From Candidatus Kuenenia stuttgartensis (GTDB lineage: Bacteria > Pseudomonadota > Alphaproteobacteria > SMXS01), in NCBI GenBank assembly GCA_943329845.2, contig CALQFM020000039.1:1-37499 (forward strand): 37,499 nucleotides of DNA, written 5' to 3'. Positions 7,664 through 15,381 of this stretch are shown here, piece by piece. The position numbers and the translations under genes were made by a program. The notes below the pieces were generated by a model. It made no database searches. It worked only from the letters and a program-made list of their open reading frames with translations, and was not told where the DNA came from. The first letter of the stretch is position 1, and the number at the start of each line of letters is the position of its first letter.

Positions 7664-8023
7664 TTAGCCCGACGCCCACGCCCAGGAAGCGGCCAGGAAA
7701 AGCTCACCCGCGGCGAACAGCACACCGAACAGCAGCTTGTTGTGCCGGGCGAGCCAGGCCGGCAGGAAGATGTCGAAATTGTCCGACCGGTCATCGGTGT
7801 AGCGCGCCGCGATCCCGGTCAGCGGGCAGTGCATGCGGTTGGCGGCGAGGATCGCCACCTCGATCCACACCAGCGCGCTCAGCCAGGCGGCGGCGCGCAG
7901 GTTACCCGTCAGCGTGACCGCCGGGATTGCGACGATGGCCCCGGCGAACACCGCCCAGGCGACCGTATGGACCATGCGGATTTGCCAGAGAACGCGGGCG
8001 GCGTCGGCGGACGGCGCCATCAT
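7664..8023 (-). CDS. Conserved small integral membrane protein
   Basis: A 119-residue protein with about three to four hydrophobic segments (near residues 16-38, 43-62 and 97-115). Between the second and third is a conserved-looking hydrophilic stretch, NRMHCPLTGIAARYTDDR, then NFDIFLPAWLARHNK. A MHCPLT motif in a small membrane protein recalls DUF2784-like families and similar hypothetical proteins, but I cannot assign one with certainty. Cys and His in this loop could bind a metal or haem (speculation). It starts with two consecutive ATG codons. The first overlaps the stop of the upstream 57-residue gene (ATGA, 8020-8023), so the two are translationally coupled. Function unknown. Confidence 0.7.
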   Translation of the reverse strand: MMAPSADAARVLWQIRMVHTVAWAVFAGAIVAIPAVTLTGNLRAAAWLSALVWIEVAILAANRMHCPLTGIAARYTDDRSDNFDIFLPAWLARHNKLLFGVLFAAGELFLAASWAWASG

Positions 8024-8193
8024 GGCCGGCGGAAATAGTCCCGCGCGGTATCGAGGAACAGGTCGTAGACCCGTCTGGCATATTGCGCCGCCTCGGCGTC
8101 GCTCAGACCGCTCAGGCTGGCGCCGACCTGGTCGCGGCCGACGCTGCCCACGCCCACCATCAGCAGTTCATAGGCTTGGGTGTTGCCGTTCAT
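8020..8193 (-). CDS. 57-residue hypothetical protein coupled to membrane protein
   Basis: A short gene of 57 codons beginning MNGNTQAYELLMVGVG and ending RDYFRRP. It is supported by a strong ribosome binding site AGGGGAG (8200-8206) and by a 4-nt ATGA overlap with the following membrane protein gene. Two ATGs are in frame: 8199 abuts the ribosome binding site, whereas 8193 sits 6 nt from it, so 8193 is the likelier start. The sequence is soluble-looking and helical, with a mid-region LSGLSDAEAAQYARRVYDLF and a basic C-terminus; no domain is recognised. Strict coupling suggests it acts with the membrane protein, perhaps as a small cytoplasmic partner (inference). Confidence 0.65.
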   Translation of the reverse strand: MNGNTQAYELLMVGVGSVGRDQVGASLSGLSDAEAAQYARRVYDLFLDTARDYFRRP

Positions 8194-8305
8194 GCTCATC
8201 TCCCCTGAGTCGCCGTGACCAGTTTACGCCGATCACCGGAAAAGGGTTCCTCCGACGACGCGGCGGACATAGGCTATGGCCGGAAACCGCATCGGGACCG
8301 CCATC

Positions 8306-8512
8306 ATGAACGACGTCGCCATCGACCGCACGGCCATGGGCCGCCTGGCAAAAGCGCTGACCTTCATCCTCAATGCCAGCCACCCGACGGTGGTGGCGCT
8401 GCGCACCGCCTCGGAGACCGGCGACGCCGGCGACATCAAGAAGGCGCGCACCCTGTTCCTGAAGCTGAAGCCCGGCGAACGCCAGGCCGCCATGAACATG
8501 CTGAAGGACTGA
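8306..8512 (+). CDS. Small hypothetical protein
   Basis: A 68-residue protein (78 if the ATG at 8276 is used) with helical, amphipathic sequence: AMGRLAKALTFILNASHPT, then VVALRTASETGDAGDIKKAR and a C-terminal LKPGERQAAMNMLKD. I know no family for it. GGGA lies about 8 nt before the ATG at 8306; the earlier ATG at 8276 has GGCGGA upstream, so the start is uncertain. It precedes the MscS gene by 61 nt on the same strand and could be co-transcribed. Reading-frame composition and the compact helical pattern favour a real gene, but the call is moderate. Confidence 0.55.
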   Translation: MNDVAIDRTAMGRLAKALTFILNASHPTVVALRTASETGDAGDIKKARTLFLKLKPGERQAAMNMLKD

Positions 8513-8573
8513 ACCGGAACACTGCGGCGCCGCCGCCGTTCGCTCTCCGCACCATCAGCGGAAGGCGGTTTCG

Positions 8574-9518
8574 ATGGACGAGGTCCGGCACGTCCTGGAT
8601 CAAGGCTGGTATTGGGCCAACTACCTGACCACCGCCACCCTGTTCAAGATCAACAAGGTCGAGATCACCACCCTGGGCCTGCTGCAGGTGGTGCTGGTCC
8701 TGTGCCTGGCGTGGTGGGTGTCGCGCCTGCTGCAGCGGACGCTCATCCGGTTCGGATCGTCGCACAAGAGCATCAGCCCGGCCTCGCTCTACACGCTCGG
8801 CCGGCTCATGCACTACGCCATCATCGCGCTCAGCATCATGCTGGGCCTGTCCATGGTGGGCCTCGACTTCACCAACCTGGCGTTCCTCGCCGGCGCCATC
8901 GGCGTCGGCCTTGGCTTCGGCATGCAGACGCTGGTGAGCAACTTCGTCTCCGGCATCATCCTGCTGGTCGAACGCAGCCTGAAGGTGGGCGATTTCGTCG
9001 AGCTGGCGTCAGGCACCGCCGGCGAGGTGCAGGAGATCAACATCCGCAGCACCCTGATCACCACCAACGACAACATCGATATCCTGGTACCCAACTCCGA
9101 GTTCGTCAGCGGCCGCATGACCAACTGGACGCTGCGCCAGGACGATCGCCGGCTGCGCATTCCGTTCGGCGTCGAATACGGCACCGACAAGGAACTGGTG
9201 AAGACCGCAGGGCTGGAAGCGGTGAGGGCGGTCGAGCACACCATGGAGCAGCCCGGGCGCGAGGCAGATGTGTGGCTGGTCGGCTTCGGCGAGAACGCCG
9301 TCAACTTCGAGCTGGTGGTCTGGCTGAAGGCGCCGGCCGTCAAGCGGCCGGGCAAGGTCAGGGCCGACTACATGTGGGCGCTGGACACGGCGCTCGCCGC
9401 CCACGGCATCGAGCTGCCCGCGCCGCAGAAGGAGTTCCGGCTGGTGCGGGCGGAAGAGCTGGCGGGCTCGAACCGTGATACTCCACGCCGGACGACCGCG
9501 CCGCCGGAGCAGGATTGA
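8574..9518 (+). CDS. Small-conductance mechanosensitive channel (MscS family)
   Basis: A 314-residue inner-membrane channel that opens under membrane tension to release solutes during hypo-osmotic shock. There are three hydrophobic helices (about residues 32-52, 80-100 and 103-130). The pore-lining helix is Gly/Ala-rich and conserved (AFLAGAIGVGLGFGMQ, then LVSNFVSGIILLVERSLKVG). Next come the beta domain with GEVQEINIRSTLI and VPNSEF, and the alpha/beta cytosolic cage ending near ALDTALAAHGIELPAPQKEF. The length is close to the E. coli protein (286) with a slightly longer disordered tail. The start at 8574 leaves room for the N-terminal periplasmic segment. It is convergent with the GT-C-like gene. 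Confidence 0.93.
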   Translation: MDEVRHVLDQGWYWANYLTTATLFKINKVEITTLGLLQVVLVLCLAWWVSRLLQRTLIRFGSSHKSISPASLYTLGRLMHYAIIALSIMLGLSMVGLDFTNLAFLAGAIGVGLGFGMQTLVSNFVSGIILLVERSLKVGDFVELASGTAGEVQEINIRSTLITTNDNIDILVPNSEFVSGRMTNWTLRQDDRRLRIPFGVEYGTDKELVKTAGLEAVRAVEHTMEQPGREADVWLVGFGENAVNFELVVWLKAPAVKRPGKVRADYMWALDTALAAHGIELPAPQKEFRLVRAEELAGSNRDTPRRTTAPPEQD

Positions 9519-9561
9519 CGCTCCGTTATCCCCGCGGCGTCATTCCGGGATGCGGGAGAAC

Positions 9562-11025
9562 CTACGGTCTTGGCCGCAGGATCATGTAGTCCGCGACCAG
9601 GGTCTTCTCAGGCCGGTAGTAGCGCAGCATGGCGTCGACGGATGGCTGCGGGAATACCGCCCGGTCGTTGGCGCCCAGCATGCTGGTCGCCACCAGGATC
9701 AGGCGAAGGCGTCGGCCGCGCATCAGCGCCTCGAAGTCCGCCGGGCGGGAGGCGCCGGCATAGAGCCGCTGGCCGTAGTTGAAGAAATCAAGCTCGAAGC
9801 CTTTCCCGGCCCAGTAGCAGACGGCGAGGCGCTCGCAGGCGACCGGGCCCGGCTCGGCCGCCACGGTCGCGGTGAGCGCCTCCCAGCGGTGCAGCGCACC
9901 CGGAAGGTTCGCAAGCCGCGCCGGGGCCTTGGCCAGCATTGCGCCGCCCTGCAGCGCGAGCGGCAGAAACAGCAGCACGACCACCGTTAGACGCAGCCAT
10001 GCGGGCCGCGGCCAGCGAACCCTGTCGGCGTCCATCGCCGCCATGCCGGCTCCGGCGGCGATGGCGAGGGCGATGAACATCTCGAACTGGGCGTTGTAGG
10101 CCACGCCCTCTCCGAGGCGCTGGAACAGTCCCCACAATCCTGCCACTACGGCGAAGATCAGCACGAGCCGGGCGCGGGGATCGCGCCAGCGCCGCAGCAG
10201 CACCAGCGCGCCGACGCCGAGCGGCAACAGCGAGCGCTGCTCCCACGGCAGGTAGATCACCTTGGCGAGCTGGAGGAAGCGGTGATGGCCGATCACGCTG
10301 GCAAACAGGTCCGCTCCATACAGCGCGTAGAGCGCCGCCAGCGCAATGCCGGTGCCGGCGATGCCCGCCGCCAGCCAGATCGCCAGCTGGCGGCGGTCGT
10401 GCCAGGCGAGCCAGATGGTCGTCGCCACCGGTAGCGCCAGCAAATTGTGCTTGATCAGCCCGGACACCAGCATCAGCAGGCACGCCACGACGATGTCGCG
10501 TGCGGGCAGTTCGGAAACGGGCCGGCGCAGCAGCAGCACCAGCGCGGGCGTGGCCACGGCGTGGGCCAGCCACTGCGGGTCGCCTATGGCGAAATAGTCG
10601 CGGAACACGCTCACGCCATAGAGCAGGAACAACACTGCCGACGCCAGCGCCCAGCGCCCGGATCCGGACATGACCAGCACGCCGCGCCAGACGCAGGCGG
10701 TGACGGCCAGGTACGACGCCAGCGCGATCACCCGCAGCGCGATCACATGGTCGCCGATCAGCGGGCCCAGCGCGCCGACGATGTAGAACGACAGCGGCGG
10801 GTAGTTGTTGACGATGAAGGCGCCCGGCGGCGGATAGAGATCGCCTCCGGACAGCGCGATGTCGGTGAACAGCGCGCCCCAGCCTTCGTTGTAGTTCCGC
10901 TGGATGCGCAGCGGCAGCAGCGCCAGCGGTTCGGCGGCCAGGCAGACGATGGCGATCCCGGCGAGAACCAGGAACACGGTCAGCGGCACACAAACCGGGC
11001 GGGAGTCCTTGGCGGCGTGCCCCAA
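9562..11025 (-). CDS. Polytopic membrane protein, GT-C glycosyltransferase-like
   Basis: A 487-residue protein with roughly ten to twelve hydrophobic segments and a C-terminal soluble part of about 110 residues. The first extracytoplasmic loop carries RIQRNYNEGWGALF and later VNNYPPLSFYIVG. This fits the architecture of GT-C enzymes (ArnT/PMT-like), which use an acidic residue in that loop and a polyprenyl-phosphate sugar donor. No exact subfamily is recognised. The likely start is TTG at 11025, preceded by GAGG at a 6-nt spacing; no ATG near there gives the first membrane segment. The gene stands alone between convergent MscS and the divergent amidohydrolase-like gene. Sugar transfer in the periplasm is inferred from architecture only. 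Confidence 0.7.
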   Translation of the reverse strand: MGHAAKDSRPVCVPLTVFLVLAGIAIVCLAAEPLALLPLRIQRNYNEGWGALFTDIALSGGDLYPPPGAFIVNNYPPLSFYIVGALGPLIGDHVIALRVIALASYLAVTACVWRGVLVMSGSGRWALASAVLFLLYGVSVFRDYFAIGDPQWLAHAVATPALVLLLRRPVSELPARDIVVACLLMLVSGLIKHNLLALPVATTIWLAWHDRRQLAIWLAAGIAGTGIALAALYALYGADLFASVIGHHRFLQLAKVIYLPWEQRSLLPLGVGALVLLRRWRDPRARLVLIFAVVAGLWGLFQRLGEGVAYNAQFEMFIALAIAAGAGMAAMDADRVRWPRPAWLRLTVVVLLFLPLALQGGAMLAKAPARLANLPGALHRWEALTATVAAEPGPVACERLAVCYWAGKGFELDFFNYGQRLYAGASRPADFEALMRGRRLRLILVATSMLGANDRAVFPQPSVDAMLRYYRPEKTLVADYMILRPRP

Positions 11026-11162
11026 GCGTGGCCTCGTCAGTGATGGTCAGCCTACTATTGGGCCGGCGCGTCCGGCGCACAAGGGCATCCGCCTCCAGCA
11101 AAACCGCTTCCACCTCCTTGCGGCCCCCGGATAGGCTGTCCGCGGAACTAGGGGAGACAGCC

Positions 11163-12047
11163 ATGCCGCGTCCGACGTCGATACCCGCCATCGACCTGAT
11201 GGTGTCGCTGCCATTGGGTGAAGGCGAGGCCTGGAGCAACCGTCTGGCGTCACCGGTGAAGGGCGCGCCGGCCAAGGGCAGCCCGGTCGAATATCTGTTC
11301 GGCGACGGCGGCGGCCGCAAGGACGAGGCGAAGAATCCGGCGCAGGTCGTCGCCGCCATGGACGCGCACAACGTAGCGATCTCGCAGATCAGGATCGACC
11401 CGGACAACCCGGAGCCGGCGCTGGCGCTGTTCGAGCGCTGGCCCGACCGGTTCATCGGCGAGGTCTGGATCGACTGCAACCGGGGCATGGACGCGGTGCG
11501 CGCCATCGAGCGCGCGGTGAAGCTCCACCGCAACGTGAAGTCGGTCACCGTCGCGCCCGGTTTCATCAACCCGCCTGCCGCCATCGACGACAAGAAGTGG
11601 TACCCCGTTTACGCCAAGTGCATCGAGCTGGGCCTGCCGGTCAACGTGTTCGTCGGCGTGCCCGGGCCGCGCGTGCCCTACAAGTACCAGCACCCCGGCC
11701 TGCTCGACGAGATCGCCTGGTTCTTCCCCGAACTGAAGGTGGTGATGCGCCACGGCGGCGAGCCGTGGACCGGGCTGGTGTGCAAGCTGCTGCTGAAATG
11801 GCCCAACCTGTTCTATTCCACCTCAGCCTTCGCGCCGAAATACTACCCGCGCGACGTGCTCGACTTCTGCAACAAGCGCGCCCCGACCAAACTGCTGTTC
11901 GCCGGCTACTACCCGTTGCTTGGCTGGGACCGGATTTTCGCCGAGATGGACGACCTGCCGCTGCGCGACAGCCTGTGGGCGCCGTTTCTGCGCGACAACG
12001 CGGTGGCGGTTTACGGGCTTGCCGATATGATCGGCGCCCCCGACTGA
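11163..12047 (+). CDS. Amidohydrolase_2-like TIM-barrel protein lacking most metal ligands
   Basis: A 294-residue protein with the overall pattern of the amidohydrolase-2 family (ACMSD and 2-pyrone-4,6-dicarboxylate lactonase relatives): IPAID start, VKSVTVAPGFINPP, PELKVVMRHGGEPW and PTKLLFAGYYP. The metal positions are degenerate. The N-terminal DxHxH is DLMVS (residues 11-15), the barrel HxG reads FVG in NVFVGVPG, and the late FGSDYP aspartate is replaced in FAGYYP; only the His of MRHGGEPW remains. It may therefore be metal-independent or non-catalytic. ATG at 11163 has GGGGAGA 5 nt upstream. It heads a run with the medium-chain reductase 27 nt later and the methyltransferase. Function unknown. 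Confidence 0.82.
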   Translation: MPRPTSIPAIDLMVSLPLGEGEAWSNRLASPVKGAPAKGSPVEYLFGDGGGRKDEAKNPAQVVAAMDAHNVAISQIRIDPDNPEPALALFERWPDRFIGEVWIDCNRGMDAVRAIERAVKLHRNVKSVTVAPGFINPPAAIDDKKWYPVYAKCIELGLPVNVFVGVPGPRVPYKYQHPGLLDEIAWFFPELKVVMRHGGEPWTGLVCKLLLKWPNLFYSTSAFAPKYYPRDVLDFCNKRAPTKLLFAGYYPLLGWDRIFAEMDDLPLRDSLWAPFLRDNAVAVYGLADMIGAPD

Positions 12048-12074
12048 AGCGAAGAAATCCAAGGGAGAGTGACG

Positions 12075-13100
12075 ATGGCGACGATGCGCGCATGGGTGTC
12101 CGAGGAACCCGGCTACGAGAATCTGAAGCTGGTGGAGCGGGAGATTCCCACGCCCGGCCCGGGCCAGGTGCTGCTGAAGATGAAGGCCGCCAGCCTCAAC
12201 TACCGCGACACGGCCGTGGTGAAGGCGGCCTATGCGGCGCCGCGCCTTCCGGCCGTCGTCCCGTGCTCGGACGGCTGCGGCGAGGTCGTCGAGGTGGGCG
12301 CCGGCGTCAGCCGCGTCAAGGTGGGCGACCGGGTCGCGCCGCTGTTCTTCCAGGACTGGCTTACCGGCCCGCGCAAGGGCGAGTACGTCAACACCGCGCT
12401 GGGCGCCGGGCTCGACGGCTGCCTGCAGGAATATATGTGCCTCGAGGAGCGCGGCGTCTCGAAGGTGCCGGCGCACCTGACCGACGCCGAGGTGGCAACG
12501 CTCCCCTGCGCCGGTCTGACCGCGTGGAACACGCTGTTCGCCACCGGACGGCTGAAGGCGGGCGATACGGTCGTGGTCCAGGGCACTGGCGGCGTCTCCA
12601 TGTTCGCACTGCAGTTCGCGCGGATGGCGGGGGCCAGGGTGGTGGCGACCTCTTCGTCGGACGAGAAGCTGCAGAAGGCAAAGCAGCTCGGCGCCGGGAT
12701 CCTGATCAACTACAAGACCACGCCGAAATGGGGCGCCGAGGTCCAGAAGCTGACGAATGGCGGCGGCGCCGACATCGTCGTCGAGGTGGGCGGCGTCGGC
12801 ACCATGCTGGAATCGCTGAAGGCGATCCGCATCGGCGGTTTCATCGGCGTGATCGGCGTGCTCACCGGCGGCTCGGGTGGCGAGATGCCGACGGCCTACA
12901 TCATGGGCAAGAGTGCGCATGTCAACGGCATTTCGGTGGGCAGCCGCGACTGGTTCGAGGACATGTGCGAGGCGATCGACGCGGCCAAGCTCCAGCCGGT
13001 GATCGGCGCGAGCTTCGGCTTCGACAGGGCGAAGGACGCTTTCGCGGCCATGACCTCGCAGACGGTGGTCGGCAAGATCGTCATCGATATCAACAGGTAA
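12075..13100 (+). CDS. Medium-chain dehydrogenase/reductase (quinone oxidoreductase-like)
   Basis: A 341-residue MDR-superfamily NAD(P)H oxidoreductase. The N-terminal GroES-like half contains LNYRDTAVVKAAY and VPCSDGCGEVVEVGAGV. The usual zinc-binding GHE is replaced by CSDGCG and no structural zinc Cys cluster is present, as in zinc-free members. The Rossmann half carries the nucleotide motif VVQGTGGVSMFALQFA. The C-terminus is VVGKIVIDINR. Reactions in this group include reduction of quinones, enones or aldehydes; the substrate is unknown. ATG at 12075 is preferred because GGGAG lies 7 nt upstream, while the in-frame GTG at 12069 overlaps that site. It is in a same-strand run with the amidohydrolase-like and methyltransferase genes. 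Confidence 0.9.
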   Translation: MATMRAWVSEEPGYENLKLVEREIPTPGPGQVLLKMKAASLNYRDTAVVKAAYAAPRLPAVVPCSDGCGEVVEVGAGVSRVKVGDRVAPLFFQDWLTGPRKGEYVNTALGAGLDGCLQEYMCLEERGVSKVPAHLTDAEVATLPCAGLTAWNTLFATGRLKAGDTVVVQGTGGVSMFALQFARMAGARVVATSSSDEKLQKAKQLGAGILINYKTTPKWGAEVQKLTNGGGADIVVEVGGVGTMLESLKAIRIGGFIGVIGVLTGGSGGEMPTAYIMGKSAHVNGISVGSRDWFEDMCEAIDAAKLQPVIGASFGFDRAKDAFAAMTSQTVVGKIVIDINR

Positions 13101-13119
13101 CGGCCAGCGGAGCACCGCC

Positions 13120-13734
13120 ATGGGCTTCTACGACTCACGCATCCTGCCGAAGCTGCTGAACTGCTGCATGTCCATGGGCGTGATCGCCGAGGAGCGTGCC
13201 CGGCTGGTGCCGCGCGCCCACGGCAAGGTGCTGGAGATCGGCATCGGTTCAGGCCTGAACCTGCCGCTCTACGGCCCGGCGGTGGAAAGTGTCACCGGCG
13301 TGGATCCGGGCATCGAGCTGGGCGAAATGGCGAAGAAGCAGGCCGCCGCGGTTCGCTTCCCGGTCGACTTCCGCCAGGTGTCGGGCGAAAGCCTGCCGCT
13401 CGACGATGCCAGCTTCGACTGCGCCGTGATCACCTGGACGCTGTGCACCATCCCGGATCCGTCCGCCGCGCTGCGCGAGGTGCGGCGCGTGCTCAAGCCC
13501 GGCGCCGAGCTGTTCTTCGTCGAGCACGGCAAGGCGCCGGATCCGGGCGTGGTGAAGTGGCAGGACCGGCTGAACAAGGTCTGGCCCAGCATCGCCGGCG
13601 GCTGCAACCTCAACCGCAAGATGGACCAGATCATCGCTGACGCGGGGTTCCGCATCGACGAGCTGGAGACCAGCTACCGTCCCGGGCTGAAGCCCATGAC
13701 CTATTTCTACATGGGCGTGGCGCGGCCGGCCTGA
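13120..13734 (+). CDS. Class I SAM-dependent methyltransferase
   Basis: A 204-residue methyltransferase. The SAM-binding motif I is VLEIGIGSGLNLPLY, the acidic end of strand 2 is VTGVDPGIE, and motif VITWTLCTIPDPSAALREV followed by RVLKPGAELFFVEHG is characteristic. It looks like the phospholipid or METTL7-like branch of UbiE-type enzymes; the segment WQDRLNKVWPSIAGGCNLNRK is typical of that group. GGAG lies 8 nt before the ATG. It is last in a three-gene run behind the MDR gene (19-nt gap). Its last 28 nt overlap the convergent membrane gene. The acceptor could be a lipid or small molecule and is not determined by sequence. Confidence 0.88.
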   Translation: MGFYDSRILPKLLNCCMSMGVIAEERARLVPRAHGKVLEIGIGSGLNLPLYGPAVESVTGVDPGIELGEMAKKQAAAVRFPVDFRQVSGESLPLDDASFDCAVITWTLCTIPDPSAALREVRRVLKPGAELFFVEHGKAPDPGVVKWQDRLNKVWPSIAGGCNLNRKMDQIIADAGFRIDELETSYRPGLKPMTYFYMGVARPA

Positions 13735-14162
13735 CGCCGCGACAGCAGCGCGAACAGCAGGCCGCCCAGCGCGCCGGCGACGCACTGTGCCGCGAATCCG
13801 CCCGGGGTGCGCGCTCCGGCCACCATGGTGATGCCCAGCACCGCACGCATGATCGCCAGCATCAACGCCAGGGCCGCGCCGCCGCCGATGGCGAAGCTGA
13901 TGGTGCGGCCGAGCTTCACCTTCGGCCACAGCCAGCCGGTGAGCAGGAAGCCGAGCAGGAGCGCGGCGGCGATGAACATCGCGTAGACCGGCGCCATGCC
14001 GGCGATGTCGTGCAGGGTGACGTCGAGCGCCATGCCTCCGCCGATGTCGGCGCCCAGGTCTCGCAGCCCGGCCATCACGAACTGGCTGTGGATCGCCACG
14101 GCCAGCGCCGAGGTAACGGCCACGGTGGCCACGAAGGCCAGGAGAAGCCTGACTATTCTCAC
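13707..14162 (-). CDS. Small polytopic membrane protein of unknown function
   Basis: A 151-residue protein with four likely transmembrane segments (about residues 4-22, 45-65, 80-100 and 122-142) and short loops, ending in a basic tail (SRRQAGRATPM). I do not recognise a family. I chose GTG at 14162 because GGGGGAG lies 6 nt upstream and the protein then begins with a basic pair followed by a membrane segment; ATG at 14195 is an alternative. Its 3' end overlaps the convergent methyltransferase gene by 28 nt, and it is divergent from the PQQ sugar dehydrogenase with about 70 nt between them. Function unknown. Confidence 0.62.
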   Translation of the reverse strand: MRIVRLLLAFVATVAVTSALAVAIHSQFVMAGLRDLGADIGGGMALDVTLHDIAGMAPVYAMFIAAALLLGFLLTGWLWPKVKLGRTISFAIGGGAALALMLAIMRAVLGITMVAGARTPGGFAAQCVAGALGGLLFALLSRRQAGRATPM

Positions 14163-14233
14163 ATTCCTCTCCCCCGGTTCCCTTTTGCGTACCATGCGGT
14201 AATGTGGGCCGATCTTTGGCGGTCGAGGGAAGG

Positions 14234-15355
14234 ATGTCCATGACAATCGGAAAGCGGCGTTCCCTGGCGGCGGCCATCGCCTGCGGCCTGATGCTGTTGG
14301 TCTCCGCGTCGGCCAGCGCCGCCAAAGACTACATGGTCGAGCCGCTTCTGACCGGCCTCGACCGGCCGTGGAGCCTGTCGTTCCTGTCCGACGGCGCCAT
14401 GCTGCTGACCGGACACAAGGGCACGCTGTGGATCGTCAGGGACGGCAAGCTGTCGGCGCCGGTTTCTGGCGTCCCGGCCGTTGAGTTCGCCGGCCAGGGC
14501 GGCCTGTTCGAGGCGCTGCCACATCCGGGCTTCGCCGAGAACGGCCTTGTCTACCTGTCCTATGCCCACAAGGGCGAAGACGGCAATGCCCTGCGCGTGG
14601 CGCGGGCGCGGCTCGACGGCGGGGCGCTCAAGGACCTGACGGTGATTTTCGAAAGCAAGCCCGGGCGATCGACCGCCGTCCACTATGGCGGCCGCATGGT
14701 CTGGCTGCCCGACGGCACGTTGCTCGTCACCAATGGCGACGGCTTCAACTACCGCGAGCAGGCGCAGAATCTGGCCAGCGACTTCGGCAAGATCGTCCGC
14801 CTCAACGCCGACGGCAGCATTCCTGCCGACAACCCGTTCGCCGGCCGCAAGGACGCCAAGCCGGAGATCTGGAGCTACGGCCACCGCAATCCGCAGGGGC
14901 TCGTGTTCGACGCGGCCAGCGGAGTCGTGTACGCGCACGAGCACGGCCCGCGCGGCGGCGACGAACTCAACGTCATCGGGAAGGGCCGCAACTATGGCTG
15001 GCCGCTGGCGACTAAAGGCATGGACTATTCCGGCGCCTACATCACGCCGTTCAAGGACTACAAGGGCACCGAGAACGCCATCACCGGCTGGACGCCGTCG
15101 ATCGCGCCCTGCGGCCTGGCGATCTACCGCGGCACGGCCTTCCCGCAGTGGGACGGCGACCTGTTCGTTGGCGCGCTCGCCGAACGCAGCCTCCACCGCG
15201 TCGACATGCAGGACGGCAAGGTCGTCGGCGAGGAAACCATGCTGAAGGACCTGAACGCGCGCATCCGCGACGTGCGCACGGGCCCCGACGGCCTGATCTA
15301 TGTGCTAACCGACGGCGAAGGCGCCAGGCTGCTGCGGCTCAAGCCGGCGTCCTGA
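14234..15355 (+). CDS. PQQ-dependent soluble aldose sugar dehydrogenase (Asd/YliI-like)
   Basis: A 373-residue secreted six-bladed beta-propeller. The first 30 residues form a Sec signal peptide: basic start, hydrophobic core, Ala-rich SASASA cleavage region. Diagnostic blocks are LDRPWSLSFLSDG, YGHRNPQGLVFD and EHGPRGGDELNVIGKGRNYG, the PQQ and calcium pocket of soluble glucose dehydrogenase-type enzymes. The protein should oxidise aldoses in the periplasm with PQQ. No pqq biosynthesis gene is in the window, so PQQ comes from elsewhere in the genome or the medium. ATG at 14234 follows GAGGGAAGG; a second ATG at 14240 is equally plausible. Its stop lies 26 nt upstream of the SDR start at 15382; an in-frame ATG for that SDR also overlaps the stop. 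Confidence 0.93.
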   Translation: MSMTIGKRRSLAAAIACGLMLLVSASASAAKDYMVEPLLTGLDRPWSLSFLSDGAMLLTGHKGTLWIVRDGKLSAPVSGVPAVEFAGQGGLFEALPHPGFAENGLVYLSYAHKGEDGNALRVARARLDGGALKDLTVIFESKPGRSTAVHYGGRMVWLPDGTLLVTNGDGFNYREQAQNLASDFGKIVRLNADGSIPADNPFAGRKDAKPEIWSYGHRNPQGLVFDAASGVVYAHEHGPRGGDELNVIGKGRNYGWPLATKGMDYSGAYITPFKDYKGTENAITGWTPSIAPCGLAIYRGTAFPQWDGDLFVGALAERSLHRVDMQDGKVVGEETMLKDLNARIRDVRTGPDGLIYVLTDGEGARLLRLKPAS

Positions 15356-15381
15356 TGCCTGACGGAACAGGAGACCGAAAG

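Noticed and set aside
11823-13121. 432-codon minus-strand frame opposite the MDR gene
   Set aside because: The plus strand has the complete reductase with its GTGGVS nucleotide motif; the antisense translation is His/Arg/Ala-rich with no recognisable fold.
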